Shown here in pieces: positions 42,411 through 51,534 of a stretch of 64,000 nt of DNA. Position 1 is the stretch's first letter, and every line of letters starts with the position of its first letter. The DNA comes from Cupriavidus metallidurans CH34 (GTDB taxonomy: Bacteria; Pseudomonadota; Gammaproteobacteria; Burkholderiales; Burkholderiaceae): positions 930,001 to 994,000 of the forward strand of contig NC_007974.2 in assembly GCF_000196015.1 (NCBI RefSeq), given 5' to 3'. Made by a program: the position numbers and the translations under genes. The notes under the pieces are model-generated. The model searched no databases. It was not told the origin of the DNA and saw nothing but the letters and a program-made list of their open reading frames with translations.

Positions 42411-42446
42411 CGATTTGGTAAATCGATTTCATAATACGTAAATCGA
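42411..42446. promoter_or_regulatory. Candidate operator upstream of hmgA
   Basis: CGATTTGGTAAATCG (perfect 6-bp arms, 3-base centre) followed by ATTTCATAATACGTAAATCG, giving three AAATCG/CGATTT half-sites within 36 bases in an AT-rich stretch, 116 bp before hmgA. The repeat structure suggests a regulator site for the homogentisate operon; which protein binds is unknown. Confidence 0.5.
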
Positions 42447-42561
42447 AGATAAAGCGGAGACATCGTCACAGGACGGGCCTGGCGTTCGCCAGCAGCCAGT
42501 CTCCTTGCCGCCCAGGATGCTCGCCGCGTCGCAGGTACGAGCAAAGTGAGAGGAAGACTTC

Positions 42562-43890
42562 ATGACCCAGACCCAACTCAATGTGGCCGACACCGCCGTG
42601 GCGGAGTACATGTCCGGTTTTGCCAATGAGTTCGCCACGGAGGCGTTGCCCGGCGCGTTGCCGGTAGGACGCAACTCGCCGCAGCGCGCGCCGTATGGCC
42701 TGTATGCCGAACAGCTATCGGGCACCGCGTTCACCGCGCCGCGCGCCCACAATCGCCGTTCGTGGCTGTATCGCATTCGCCCGGCAGCCATGCACAAGCC
42801 GTTCACGTTGATCGAGCAGGATCGTTGGCTGAGCCGCTTCGACGAAGTGGCGCCATCGCCCAATCAGATGCGCTGGAGTGCGCCGGCCATGCCGACCGTT
42901 CCCACCGACTTTGTCGATGGCATCGTCACGATGGCTGGTAACGGCGGTCCGGAAGCGCTGTCCGGGTGCGGGATCCATCTGTATCTGGCCAACGCGTCGA
43001 TGCGGGACCGCTTCTTCTACAACGCCGATGGCGAAATGCTGATCGTGCCGCAGGAGGGCCGTCTGCTGATCGTCACCGAGATGGGGCGCCTGGCGGTGGA
43101 GCCGCAGGAGATCGTGGTGATCCCGCGCGGCGTGCGTTTCCGCGTGGAACTGCCCGACGGCGCGGCGCGTGGCTATATCTGCGAAAACTACGGCGCGATG
43201 TTCAAGCTGCCCGACCTCGGCGTAATCGGCTCCAACGGGCTGGCCAACCCGCGTGATTTCCTGACGCCGGTCGCCAGCTACGAGGATCGCGAAGGCGACT
43301 TCGAACTGGTCGCCCGTTTCCAGGGCAATCTGTGGCGTGCCGACATTGGCCACTCGCCGCTCGATGTGGTGGCGTGGCACGGCAACTATGTGCCGTACAA
43401 GTACGATCTGCGCCTCTTCAACACGATCGGCTCGATCAGCTACGACCATCCGGACCCGTCGATTTTCCTGGTGCTGCAATCGCCGTCGGATACGCCGGGC
43501 GTGGACACGATCGACTTCGTGATCTTCGGCCCGCGCTGGCTGGCTGCGGAAGACACGTTCCGTCCGCCCTGGTTCCACCGCAATATCGCCAGCGAATTCA
43601 TGGGTTTGATCGCGGGCGAGTATGACGCCAAGGCCGAAGGCTTTGTGCCGGGCGGGGCGAGCCTGCACAACTGCATGAGCGGTCACGGCCCCGATGCGGA
43701 GACCTTCGAGCGTGCGTCCGCCTCTGACACCAGCAAGCCGCACCACATCACGGACACGATGGCATTCATGTTCGAAACCCCGGGCGTGATCCGTCCGACG
43801 CGGCACGCTGCCGAGTCGGCGCTGCTCCAGCACGATTACTACACCTGCTGGCAAGGCCTGAAGAAGCATTTCAACCCGAACGTGCGTTGA
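42562..43890 (+). CDS. hmgA: Homogentisate 1,2-dioxygenase
   Basis: 442-residue iron dioxygenase that opens the homogentisate ring to maleylacetoacetate in tyrosine/phenylalanine catabolism. The C-terminal iron ligands are visible: [17 protein letters not shown] (His and Glu) and [15 protein letters not shown] (His), with the conserved opening [18 protein letters not shown]. Length is normal. It is 38 bp upstream of fahA with the ribosome-binding site ATAGGAG for that gene. No maleylacetoacetate isomerase gene is in the window, so the middle step must be encoded elsewhere. Confidence 0.97.
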   Translation: MTQTQLNVADTAVAEYMSGFANEFATEALPGALPVGRNSPQRAPYGLYAEQLSGTAFTAPRAHNRRSWLYRIRPAAMHKPFTLIEQDRWLSRFDEVAPSPNQMRWSAPAMPTVPTDFVDGIVTMAGNGGPEALSGCGIHLYLANASMRDRFFYNADGEMLIVPQEGRLLIVTEMGRLAVEPQEIVVIPRGVRFRVELPDGAARGYICENYGAMFKLPDLGVIGSNGLANPRDFLTPVASYEDREGDFELVARFQGNLWRADIGHSPLDVVAWHGNYVPYKYDLRLFNTIGSISYDHPDPSIFLVLQSPSDTPGVDTIDFVIFGPRWLAAEDTFRPPWFHRNIASEFMGLIAGEYDAKAEGFVPGGASLHNCMSGHGPDAETFERASASDTSKPHHITDTMAFMFETPGVIRPTRHAAESALLQHDYYTCWQGLKKHFNPNVR

Positions 43891-43928
43891 TCTGACGCGA
43901 CTCTCGCACCAATAGGAGTAACAAGATA

Positions 43929-45191
43929 ATGACTGCCCCCAAGACTAGCTGGGTCAATTCCGCGAACGACGGCCAGACCCATTTCCCGCTGCAGAACCTG
44001 CCGTATGGCATCTTTTCGACCACGGGCGGCGCGGCACGCGTGGGCGTGGCGATCGGCAACCAGATCGTCGATCTGGCTGCGCTGGACGATGCCGGCCTGA
44101 TGCCGACGGCGGCCAAGGGCGCGTTTGCAGCGTCGAGCCTCAACCGCTTTATCGCGCTGGGCAAGCCGGTCTGGACCGACGTGCGCGCGCGCCTGACCGC
44201 GCTGCTGTCCGCCGATGACCAGCGGCTCTCCGGCAACGTGGCGCTGCGCGACAAGGCACTCGTGCCGATGTCGGCCGCCACGCTGCATTTGCCGGTGGAT
44301 ATTCCCGGCTATACGGACTTCTATTCGTCGCGCGAACACGCCACCAACGTTGGCCGCATGTTCCGCGATCCCGAAAACGCGCTGCTGCCAAACTGGCTCG
44401 AAATCCCGATCGGCTATAACGGCCGTGCGAGTTCGGTGGTCGTCAGCGGCACCGCGCTGCATCGTCCCAATGGCCAGATCAAGCTGCCGAACGAGGCACG
44501 CCCGATCTTCAGCCCCTGCCGCAAGCTTGATTACGAGCTCGAGATGGCCTTTATCGTCGGCAAGCCGTCGAACCTCGGCGAGCCGGTGAGCACAGGCGAT
44601 GCCCCGGCCCATATGTTCGGTCTGGTGATCCTCAACGATTGGAGCGCCCGCGATATCCAGCAGTGGGAGTACGTGCCGCTCGGTCCGTTCAACAGCAAGT
44701 CCTTCGGCACCTCAATTTCGCCGTGGGTGGTGACGATGGACGCGCTGGAGCCGTTCCGCCGCGAAAACCCGGCGCAATCGCCGGAGCCGTTGCCGTATCT
44801 GCAGCAGCAAGGGCAAAACGCCTACGACATCGACCTGGAAGTGGCGCTGCAACCAGCCGGCGCCACGGCGGCCAGCACGGTGTGCCGCACCAACTTCAAG
44901 GCGATGTACTGGACCATGGCGCAGCAACTGGCCCACCACACGGTATCGGGCTGCAATGTGCGCATTGGCGACCTGATGGGCTCCGGCACGATCAGCGGCA
45001 CTACGTCGGATTCGTGCGGCAGCCTGCTGGAAACCACGCGTAATGGTGCGGAACCCGTCACCTTGGCTGATGGCGCGAAGCGCGGTTTCCTCGAGGATGG
45101 CGATACCGTGACCATGACGGGCTGGTGTCAGGGCGAAGGGTATCGCGTCGGCTTCGGCGAGGTAACAGGTAAAATCCTGCCGGCGCGCTAA
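43929..45191 (+). CDS. fahA: Fumarylacetoacetase
   Basis: 420-residue fumarylacetoacetate hydrolase, the final step giving fumarate and acetoacetate. Both domains are present: N-terminal SH3-like part (LPYGIFSTTGGAARVGVAIG) and the catalytic C-terminal part with YTDFYSSREHATNVG, the metal ligands YELEMAFIVG and LNDWSARDIQQWE, and GSGTISGTT. Length matches the eukaryotic-type enzyme. Second gene of the hmgA operon; a hairpin follows. Confidence 0.96.
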   Translation: MTAPKTSWVNSANDGQTHFPLQNLPYGIFSTTGGAARVGVAIGNQIVDLAALDDAGLMPTAAKGAFAASSLNRFIALGKPVWTDVRARLTALLSADDQRLSGNVALRDKALVPMSAATLHLPVDIPGYTDFYSSREHATNVGRMFRDPENALLPNWLEIPIGYNGRASSVVVSGTALHRPNGQIKLPNEARPIFSPCRKLDYELEMAFIVGKPSNLGEPVSTGDAPAHMFGLVILNDWSARDIQQWEYVPLGPFNSKSFGTSISPWVVTMDALEPFRRENPAQSPEPLPYLQQQGQNAYDIDLEVALQPAGATAASTVCRTNFKAMYWTMAQQLAHHTVSGCNVRIGDLMGSGTISGTTSDSCGSLLETTRNGAEPVTLADGAKRGFLEDGDTVTMTGWCQGEGYRVGFGEVTGKILPAR

Positions 45192-45228
45192 GTACCGCGA
45201 CGGCTGCTACGGCGGCCACGGCAAGTCA

Positions 45229-45267
45229 ACAGGGCGGAGCGGCAAGAAAGTGCTGCATCCGCCCTGT
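45229..45267 (+). terminator. Probable terminator of the hmgA-fahA operon
   Basis: ACAGGGCGGA (45229-45238) pairs with TCCGCCCTGT (45258-45267) across a 19-base loop, followed by the moderately T-rich TACATTTCC. It lies between fahA and the aryl-polyene cluster. Confidence 0.6.
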
Positions 45268-45402
45268 TACATTTCCGAAATTCCGTTACTTTTCTGGCAC
45301 AGCCAGTGCGCGCAGGAGCATGAGAGAATGCGCCGCCGACCAGATATCCAACCTATCAGAATCTGGCGGCGGACCGGGTCACAATCCTCCCACGCGCAAG
45401 GC

Positions 45403-46188
45403 ATGACACTTGAATTCGAGATCCGCGCATGGGCGGCATGTGCGCCGGCGTTGCAGACACACGCCGACTGGCTGGCATGGAGCCGAGCCCCATGGCTGCC
45501 GGAAGGTGCTGATCTGCCCGCGCTTGCCGCGATGGCGCCGATGTTGCGTCGCCGTGTCAATGCCACAGGACGTGCCGCGCTACATCCCGCCTACGAGATC
45601 GCCGCCAATGACGCAGGCGTAATGCCGGCCGTCTTCGCGTCGCGTCACGGGGATTCGCGCCGCGCTTTTTCGATGCTGAGCGAGCTTGCCGCCGGCGAAC
45701 CGCTGTCGCCCACGGCGTTCGGTCTGTCCGTGCACAACGCGATCGGGGCGATGTTTTCCATCGACCGGAGCGCGGCATCCAATATCCAGGCGTTGTCCGG
45801 TGGGAAGGACACCGTCGAGGCCGCCATCGTCGAGGCCTGCAGCTTGCTGGCCGATGGTGCCGACGAGGTTCTGCTGGTCTGCTATGACACGCCGCTTCCC
45901 GAGCCGTACCTGACGTATGCCGACGAACCGCAGTGCCTGTATGGGTGGGCGTGGCGCGTGGGCTTGCCGCGTGCAGGCGCGCCAGTGTGGACGCTCGAGT
46001 TGGCCGATCCCGCGATCGAGGTGACCGACAAGTCGGGGGACGGCCCCGTGGACGGTCAGGGCAAGCCGCTGCTGCCACACGGCCTGGAGGTATTGCATTT
46101 CGTCCTGTCCAATGACGCAGGGGCCGGCAAGTCGCAACTGTTGCATCGCACGGATCATGCGATCTGGAAGTGGGGGCGCCATGTTTGA
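45403..46188 (+). CDS. Beta-ketoacyl synthase-like chain length factor (aryl polyene)
   Basis: First gene of the aryl-polyene (APE) cluster. A 261-residue ketosynthase-fold protein lacking the catalytic cysteine, of the 'beta-ketoacyl synthase chain length factor' family; it pairs with a full ketosynthase to set polyene length. Seen: RRVNATGRAALHPAYEIA and FGLSVHNAIGAMFSIDRSAASNIQALSGGKDTVEAAI, where the Cys nucleophile of true synthases is replaced. ATG 45403 is preferred over the longer frame from 45250. It overlaps the next gene by 8 bp. Confidence 0.88.
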   Translation: MTLEFEIRAWAACAPALQTHADWLAWSRAPWLPEGADLPALAAMAPMLRRRVNATGRAALHPAYEIAANDAGVMPAVFASRHGDSRRAFSMLSELAAGEPLSPTAFGLSVHNAIGAMFSIDRSAASNIQALSGGKDTVEAAIVEACSLLADGADEVLLVCYDTPLPEPYLTYADEPQCLYGWAWRVGLPRAGAPVWTLELADPAIEVTDKSGDGPVDGQGKPLLPHGLEVLHFVLSNDAGAGKSQLLHRTDHAIWKWGRHV

Positions 46189-46960
46189 CCGCCTCGGCCG
46201 CGCGTGGCGCGTTGTCGCCACGGCATTCTGCTTCGCGATCTTCGGCATCGGGGGCCTGGTGCTGGGCGTTCTGGTATTCCCGCTGCTCTCGCTGATGCTC
46301 TGGGCGCGTGCCAGGGCGCAGCGGGCCTGTCGCCGCGTGATTCATTCCACGCTTTGGGGATTCCTGTGGCTGATGCGCACTCTGGGTGTGCTGGACTACG
46401 AAATCCGCAATGCGGATCGGCTGCGCCGGCCCGGCCTGCTGATCGTGGCCAATCATCCGTCGCTGATCGATGCGGTCTTCCTGCTGGCGCTGACACCCGA
46501 CGCGAACTGCGTCGTGAAGGGGGCGCTGGCGCGGAATCCGTTCACGCGGGGGGCCGTGCAGGCCACCGGCTGGGTACGCAACGACAGCGGTGGCGTGGCG
46601 ATGGTCGACGACTGCATCGCATCACTCCGCGCCGGCAGCAGCCTGATCATCTTTCCGGAAGGCACCCGCACGCGGCCCGGCGCGCCGCTGCAATTGCAGC
46701 GCGGCGCGGCCAACGTGGCCGTACGCGGCGATATTGCGCTGACACCGGTGGTGATCCGCTGCGTACCGCCTACGCTGACTAAAGGCGAGAAGTGGTACCA
46801 CGTCCCACGGCGGCGGCCGCGCTTTGTCATCGACGTTCATGCCGATGTCAGCGTCGCCCAGTGGGTGCCGCAAGGCCTGGAGCCCGTAAAGGCCGTACGC
46901 CGGTTGAATCATTCACTATCTGACTATTTTTCTCGGGAGATCCGCCGTGAAGTCGCTTGA
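46181..46960 (+). CDS. 1-acylglycerol-3-phosphate-type acyltransferase (APE)
   Basis: 259-residue PlsC-family membrane acyltransferase. Motifs: NHPSLIDA (HX4D) near residue 90 and FPEGTRTRPG near 158. A hydrophobic N-terminal segment (VVATAFCFAIFGIGGLVLGVLVFPLL) anchors it. It probably attaches the polyene acyl chain to a lipid or glycolipid anchor. Start ATG 46181 overlaps the preceding stop (translational coupling) and its end overlaps the ACP gene by 14 bp. Confidence 0.9.
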   Translation: MFDRLGRAWRVVATAFCFAIFGIGGLVLGVLVFPLLSLMLWARARAQRACRRVIHSTLWGFLWLMRTLGVLDYEIRNADRLRRPGLLIVANHPSLIDAVFLLALTPDANCVVKGALARNPFTRGAVQATGWVRNDSGGVAMVDDCIASLRAGSSLIIFPEGTRTRPGAPLQLQRGAANVAVRGDIALTPVVIRCVPPTLTKGEKWYHVPRRRPRFVIDVHADVSVAQWVPQGLEPVKAVRRLNHSLSDYFSREIRREVA

Positions 46961-47216
46961 GCAGGAAATCAAGGAACTCATTATTACCTCGCTGTCTCTG
47001 GAAGATATCAAGGCGGAAGATATCGAGACCGACGCGCCGCTCTTCGTGGAAGGGCTGGGGCTCGATTCCATCGACGCGCTGGAACTCGGCCTGGCGCTGC
47101 AGAAGCGCTATGGAATCACTATGAAGGGCGAGAAGGACGAAGTCCGCGCCCGGTTCGCCAGCGTCGCGACGCTGGCCGCCTATATTGCGTCGCAGCGCGG
47201 CCAGGCCACCGCGTGA
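46947..47216 (+). CDS. Acyl carrier protein 1 (APE)
   Basis: 89-residue ACP with the phosphopantetheine serine in LGLDSIDALELGLALQ (residue about 41). GTG start at 46947, preceded by GGGAGATCC, inside the end of the acyltransferase gene. Carries the growing aryl-polyene intermediate; equivalent to one of the two ACPs (ApeE/ApeF) of the E. coli CFT073 pathway. Confidence 0.9.
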   Translation: MKSLEQEIKELIITSLSLEDIKAEDIETDAPLFVEGLGLDSIDALELGLALQKRYGITMKGEKDEVRARFASVATLAAYIASQRGQATA

Positions 47217-47268
47217 CGCGCGGATGATGGTCTGGATGGTTTGAATCGGGGAACACGGAGCCACAAGC

Positions 47269-47526
47269 ATGACGCACGACGAAATCTTCACACGCGTGGC
47301 CGGGGTGCTCGAACAGATGTTCGAGATCGACCCCGCCCGCATCACGCTCGATGCGCGCCTGTATGACGATCTCGATATCGACAGCATCGACGCCGTGGAC
47401 CTGCTGGTGAAAATGAAACCGCTGATGAGCCGGCCGATCCGGGCGGAGCAGTTCAAATCGGTGAAGACGGTGGGCGACGTGGTGCGGACCCTGGCATCGC
47501 TGATCGACTCGCCGGCCACCGCCTGA
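47269..47526 (+). CDS. Acyl carrier protein 2 (APE)
   Basis: 85-residue second ACP. The 4'-phosphopantetheine site is the serine of DDLDIDSIDAVDLLVKM. It is distinct in sequence from ACP 1. The pair is a hallmark of aryl-polyene clusters, one ACP probably accepting the aryl starter and the other the extender or product. ATG 47269 lies 52 bp after ACP 1. Confidence 0.9.
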   Translation: MTHDEIFTRVAGVLEQMFEIDPARITLDARLYDDLDIDSIDAVDLLVKMKPLMSRPIRAEQFKSVKTVGDVVRTLASLIDSPATA

Positions 47527-47533
47527 CAAGCAC

Positions 47534-48091
47534 ATGGCATGGCGCAAATGGGGGCTGGGGCTGCTGACGATGGCTTACCCGCTCGTGATCTACTTCGGCT
47601 TGCAGCACTACTCGCCGCGCGTGATGGCGCTGGCGCTGGTCGTGCTCGCGCTGCTGCGCGCCGCCACCAGCCGCCAGACCGGCTGGCGCGTCACGGCGCT
47701 GCTGGCGGCCGCGCTGGCAATTGCGGTGCTGGCCTCCGATCATGAATTGCCGCTGAAGCTCTACCCCGTCCTCGTCAACGTGGCCATGCTCGCCGTCTTT
47801 GGCTGGAGCCTGCGCCATCCTCCCACGCTGATCGAACGCCTTGCGCGCCTGCGCGAACCGGACTTGCCGCCGAGCGGCGTGGCCTATACGCGCCGGGTCA
47901 CACAGGCTTGGTGCGTGTTCTTCGTCGTCAATGGCACGATTGCCGCGATCACGGCCCTGGCCGGTAGCGACCGTGCCTGGGCGATCTACAACGGCGGCAT
48001 TGCCTACGGATTGATCGGCGCGATGTTCGCGGTGGAGTGGCTGGTGCGCCAGCGCGTGAAGCGCCGTCATGCGGAGGGCCATCATGGATGA
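47534..48091 (+). CDS. APE cluster integral membrane protein (COG4648 type)
   Basis: 185 residues with five or more hydrophobic segments (GLGLLTMAYPLVIYFG, VMALALVVLALLRA, VTALLAAALAIAVLA, LVNVAMLAVFGW, AWCVFFVVNGTIAAITALAG). Matches the small membrane protein found next to the ACPs in APE clusters; function unknown, possibly anchoring the biosynthetic complex. Its last codons overlap the ligase gene start. Confidence 0.85.
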   Translation: MAWRKWGLGLLTMAYPLVIYFGLQHYSPRVMALALVVLALLRAATSRQTGWRVTALLAAALAIAVLASDHELPLKLYPVLVNVAMLAVFGWSLRHPPTLIERLARLREPDLPPSGVAYTRRVTQAWCVFFVVNGTIAAITALAGSDRAWAIYNGGIAYGLIGAMFAVEWLVRQRVKRRHAEGHHG

Positions 48092-49757
48092 CCGTCCGAA
48101 CGGCGTCAGTGCAACGATGGCGGCGCTGGTTGCCCGAGACGGTGCTCGCGCCTTGGTCGCGCGGGCAACGGCATGGCGACACGCGTTCCTGGCGGCGCCC
48201 GGCGCGCGCTGGGCATTGTTCGTCGACAGCCCGGCCGAGTTTGCCGCTGCGCTGTTCGGCGCCTGGCACGCGGGCAAGCATGTGGTGCTGCCCGGCGATG
48301 CGAGGCGCGATACGCTTGCCGCGCTGCGCGAGCAGGTCGATGGCATGGCCGGCGATCTTCCGCAGGGCCTGCAACCGTCTGCCACGGAGTCTCCGCTGCA
48401 ATGGCCCCGCCTGGACGCGCGAGAAACCTGGATCACGTTGTTCACGTCCGGCTCCACCGGTGCGCCGGAGGCGGCGCCCAAGCGGCTGGCGCAGTTGGAG
48501 GCCGAGGTCCATGCGCTCGAACAGGCGTTTGGTCCGACGATGCCGCGAGAAAACCGTTTGTTGACTACGGTTTCGCATCAACATATCTACGGCCTGCTGT
48601 TCACGGTCCTGTGGCCGCTGGCGGTGGGCCGGTCGATGCCGGTGGCACGCATGGCGTTCCACGAGGAGTTGGTCGCGGCCTGTGCCGAAGACCGGACACC
48701 GGTGGTCCTGGTCAGCAGCCCGGCGCATCTGAAGCGGATGCCGGAAGCGCTGGACTGGGCCGCCACGCGCGGCGTGGTGCGGGCGGTGTTTTCGTCTGGT
48801 GGTCCGTTGCCGCCAGAGGGTGCGTCGGATGTGCTGCGCCATACCGGTGTCTCGCCGATCGAAGTATTTGGAAGTTCCGAGACCGGTGGCGTCGCGTGGC
48901 GTCAGCGCGCGGCAGGGGACGACCGCTGGACGCCGCTGCCCGGTGTGGCGTGGCGGCTGCAAGAAGGGTTCCTCGCGGTTCGCTCGGCCCACCTCGCCGA
49001 CGATGACTGGCAGGTGTGCGCCGACCGGGTGCTGCCGACTGGAGATGGCGCATTCGTGCTGGCCGGTCGGGCGGACCGCATCGTCAAGATCGAGGAAAAA
49101 CGGGTGTCGCTGAGCGCGATCGAGCAGCGGTTGCAGGCGTCGCCGCTGGTGCGCGAAGCCCGCGTATTGCTGATCGAGACCGCTATCGGCACGCGCGTGG
49201 GCGCGGCCATCGTGCTGCAGGAAGCCGGCCAATCGATGCATGACGGCAAGGGCCGTCATGCGCTGATTGCCGCGCTGCGCCGTGCGCTGGCCGACGGCGT
49301 TGACCGGCTGGCGTTGCCGCGGCGCTGGGCGTTCCCGCAGGCGTTGCCGTGCAACGCCCAGGGCAAGACCACCGAGGCGATGCTGCGCGAACTGCTGCGT
49401 CACAGTATTCCGGTGGCGCGCTGGGTGGAGGCCGACGATACGTCGGCCACGGCCGAGCTGGACATCGCCGAAGACCTCGCAATCTTCGATGGCCACTTTC
49501 CGGGCGCACCGGTCGTGCCGGGCGTCGCTCAGGTCGACTGGGTCATGGCGCTGGCGCCGCAACGCCTGGCGGTCCCGCCACGTCAACGTTTTGCCAGGCT
49601 GGATGTGCTCAAATTCCAGGCTGTGATGCGTCCCGGCGCAGCGGTGCGCATGGCGCTCGACTGGCAGCCGGCGTCATGCACGCTGGCCTTTCGACTAACC
49701 TCCGATGCCGGCTCGCACGCGAGCGGCAAGATCGTTTTTCACCCCGCAGTTTCATGA
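48084..49757 (+). CDS. Acyl-ACP synthetase (AMP-ligase) fused to a FabA-like dehydratase (APE)
   Basis: 557 residues. The first about 430 form an ANL adenylating ligase: P-loop-like LFTSGSTGAPEAAPKR (around 125), ETGGVAWRQ, GRADRIVKIEEKRVSL. The last 110 residues form a hotdog dehydratase part with EDLAIFDGHFPGAPVVPGVAQVDWV, the FabA/FabZ-type substrate loop. In E. coli CFT073 these activities are, as I remember, the separate proteins ApeH and ApeI. The ligase loads the aryl starter onto an ACP; the dehydratase would remove water during elongation. ATG 48084 follows GGAGGGCC; an earlier ATG at 48069 lacks such a site. Confidence 0.88.
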   Translation: MDDRPNGVSATMAALVARDGARALVARATAWRHAFLAAPGARWALFVDSPAEFAAALFGAWHAGKHVVLPGDARRDTLAALREQVDGMAGDLPQGLQPSATESPLQWPRLDARETWITLFTSGSTGAPEAAPKRLAQLEAEVHALEQAFGPTMPRENRLLTTVSHQHIYGLLFTVLWPLAVGRSMPVARMAFHEELVAACAEDRTPVVLVSSPAHLKRMPEALDWAATRGVVRAVFSSGGPLPPEGASDVLRHTGVSPIEVFGSSETGGVAWRQRAAGDDRWTPLPGVAWRLQEGFLAVRSAHLADDDWQVCADRVLPTGDGAFVLAGRADRIVKIEEKRVSLSAIEQRLQASPLVREARVLLIETAIGTRVGAAIVLQEAGQSMHDGKGRHALIAALRRALADGVDRLALPRRWAFPQALPCNAQGKTTEAMLRELLRHSIPVARWVEADDTSATAELDIAEDLAIFDGHFPGAPVVPGVAQVDWVMALAPQRLAVPPRQRFARLDVLKFQAVMRPGAAVRMALDWQPASCTLAFRLTSDAGSHASGKIVFHPAVS

Positions 49758-50506
49758 CCGCCGTTTTTCGTCCCATCGTGCTGGTTCCGGTCTTTGACCA
49801 CGAACATGCCATCGGAGCCATGGTCGAGGCCATCCTGAGGCATCCGTGGCCTTGCCTGCTGGTCGATGACGGCAGCGGCCCGGCGTGCAGCCAGGTGCTG
49901 CGCGACCTTGCCGATGCCCATGGGGAGCGCGTGATCCTGATCCGCCTGCCGCAAAACCGGGGCAAGGGCGCGGCGATGATGGCCGGGTTCCAGGAGGCCG
50001 CGAAGCTCGGCTATACGCACGCGCTGCAGATCGATGCCGACGGGCAGCACAATGCCGACGACATCGCGCGTTTCTTCACGCTGGCACGCGAGAACCCGAC
50101 GGCGGTCATCGCGGGCTGCCCGGTGTATGACCAGACGGTGCCGCGCCACCGCTTCTATTTCCGGTATCTCACGCACATCCTGGTGTGGATCAACACGCTC
50201 TCGTTCGAGATCCGCGACTCGATGTGCGGCTTGCGCGTCTATCCGCTCGACGCGGTGACAGCGCTGATGCAGGACGTGCGGCTCGGCCACCACATGGAGT
50301 TCGACACCGAGGTGATCGTGCGCCTGTACTGGCGCGGCGTGCCGGTCGTCAACGTTCCGACGCGGGTCACGTATCCCAGCGATGGCGTCTCGCATTTCCG
50401 TCTTATCCAGGACAACCTGCTGATGACGGGGATGCTGACCCGCCTGTTCTTCGGCATGTTGTGGCGAATGCCGCGTCTGTTGTGGCGCAAGGTGCGCCCC
50501 GCATGA
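49754..50506 (+). CDS. Family 2 glycosyltransferase (APE)
   Basis: 250-residue GT2 enzyme. VLVPVFDHEHAIGAMVEAIL and the D-x-D-like LQIDADGQHNADDI are seen; the C-terminal half keeps the family pattern and ends in a basic hydrophobic tail, so it is membrane-associated. It probably adds a sugar to the lipid anchor of the polyene. The start overlaps the preceding stop (ATGA) and its stop overlaps the next start. Confidence 0.9.
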   Translation: MTAVFRPIVLVPVFDHEHAIGAMVEAILRHPWPCLLVDDGSGPACSQVLRDLADAHGERVILIRLPQNRGKGAAMMAGFQEAAKLGYTHALQIDADGQHNADDIARFFTLARENPTAVIAGCPVYDQTVPRHRFYFRYLTHILVWINTLSFEIRDSMCGLRVYPLDAVTALMQDVRLGHHMEFDTEVIVRLYWRGVPVVNVPTRVTYPSDGVSHFRLIQDNLLMTGMLTRLFFGMLWRMPRLLWRKVRPA

Positions 50507-51534
50507 GCACCTTGCACCCCGAAACACAGGGCGCCGCGCCGCGCCGCCGCACGCCGCACTGGAGCGCCATTGGCGAAGCCACCTGCGTCTGGGGCATCTG
50601 GTTACTCTACGGCCTGTACCGCGCGTTCGGCCGGCTGCTGTTCCGCGTGGTGATGTACCCCGTGGTCGTCTACTTCTGGCTGGCGTATCCGCTGGCGCGC
50701 CGGTCTTCGATGGAGTATCTCGCGCGAGTCGAGGCGGCAACAGGCGCCATCGGCACGCAGCCCACGTGGCGCCAGTCGCTACGGCATCTGTTTTCGTTTG
50801 GCGACACGATGCTCGACAAGCTGCTGGCCATTGGCGGACGGTATCGCTTCGAGCATGTTTCCAAGGAAGGCGGCGACGTGCTGCTCCGGCAGATCGCGAG
50901 CGGGCGGGGCGGCATCATCATGACGGCTCACGTCGGCTGTCTGGAGCTTTGCCGGGCGATGGCCAACCGGTTGAACGGGCTGCGGCTGACCGTGCTGGTC
51001 CACAGCGCCCATGCCGAGCGCTTCAATCGCATTCTGGCGCGGCTGGACCCGGACTCGATGCTGCAGCTCTACCAGATCGACGATATCTCTCCGGCCACGG
51101 CGCTCGAACTGTCCGCGCGCGTGGAGGCCGGTGAATTCGTGGCGATTGCCGGCGATCGCGCGCCCGCGCACGGTGGCCGGGCTGTGCGGGTGCCGTTCCT
51201 CGGTCAGCCCGCACGCTTCCCGGTAGGCCCCTATGTGCTGGCGAGCCTGCTGAAATGCCCGCTGTACGCGATGGGTTGCGTGCGGGAGGGGCGCGGGCAC
51301 CTGATCCGCTTCACCGAGCTGGAACGCGTCGTGACGCTACCGCGCGCCACACGCGAGGCACGTCTGCAGGCGCTGGCCGCAACCTACTCCCGCTGGCTGG
51401 AGGACCTCGTGGCGCGTTCACCGTACGACTGGTTCAATTTCTATGATTTCTGGGCGGACGATCCGATCAGCATCGGCCGCCGTGACATGCAGCAGCCCGC
51501 ACAGGAGCGCGATGCCAAGAATCCTGAGTCATGA
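50503..51534 (+). CDS. HtrB/LpxL-like lysophospholipid acyltransferase (APE)
   Basis: 343-residue LPLAT of the lauroyl/myristoyl transferase superfamily. One N-terminal membrane segment (ATCVWGIWLLYGLYRAF, then LLFRVVMYPVVVYFWL), the GGIIMTAHVGCLELCRAM catalytic His region and the late FVAIAGDRAPAHGGRAVRVPFLG block. It transfers an acyl chain, perhaps the polyene, to a glycolipid. ATG 50503 overlaps the GT2 stop (ATGA). Confidence 0.9.
   Translation: MSTLHPETQGAAPRRRTPHWSAIGEATCVWGIWLLYGLYRAFGRLLFRVVMYPVVVYFWLAYPLARRSSMEYLARVEAATGAIGTQPTWRQSLRHLFSFGDTMLDKLLAIGGRYRFEHVSKEGGDVLLRQIASGRGGIIMTAHVGCLELCRAMANRLNGLRLTVLVHSAHAERFNRILARLDPDSMLQLYQIDDISPATALELSARVEAGEFVAIAGDRAPAHGGRAVRVPFLGQPARFPVGPYVLASLLKCPLYAMGCVREGRGHLIRFTELERVVTLPRATREARLQALAATYSRWLEDLVARSPYDWFNFYDFWADDPISIGRRDMQQPAQERDAKNPES

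Noticed and set aside
47949..49586. 545-codon minus-strand frame opposite the APE ligase
   Set aside because: No domain can be seen and it would cut across the overlapping APE operon.
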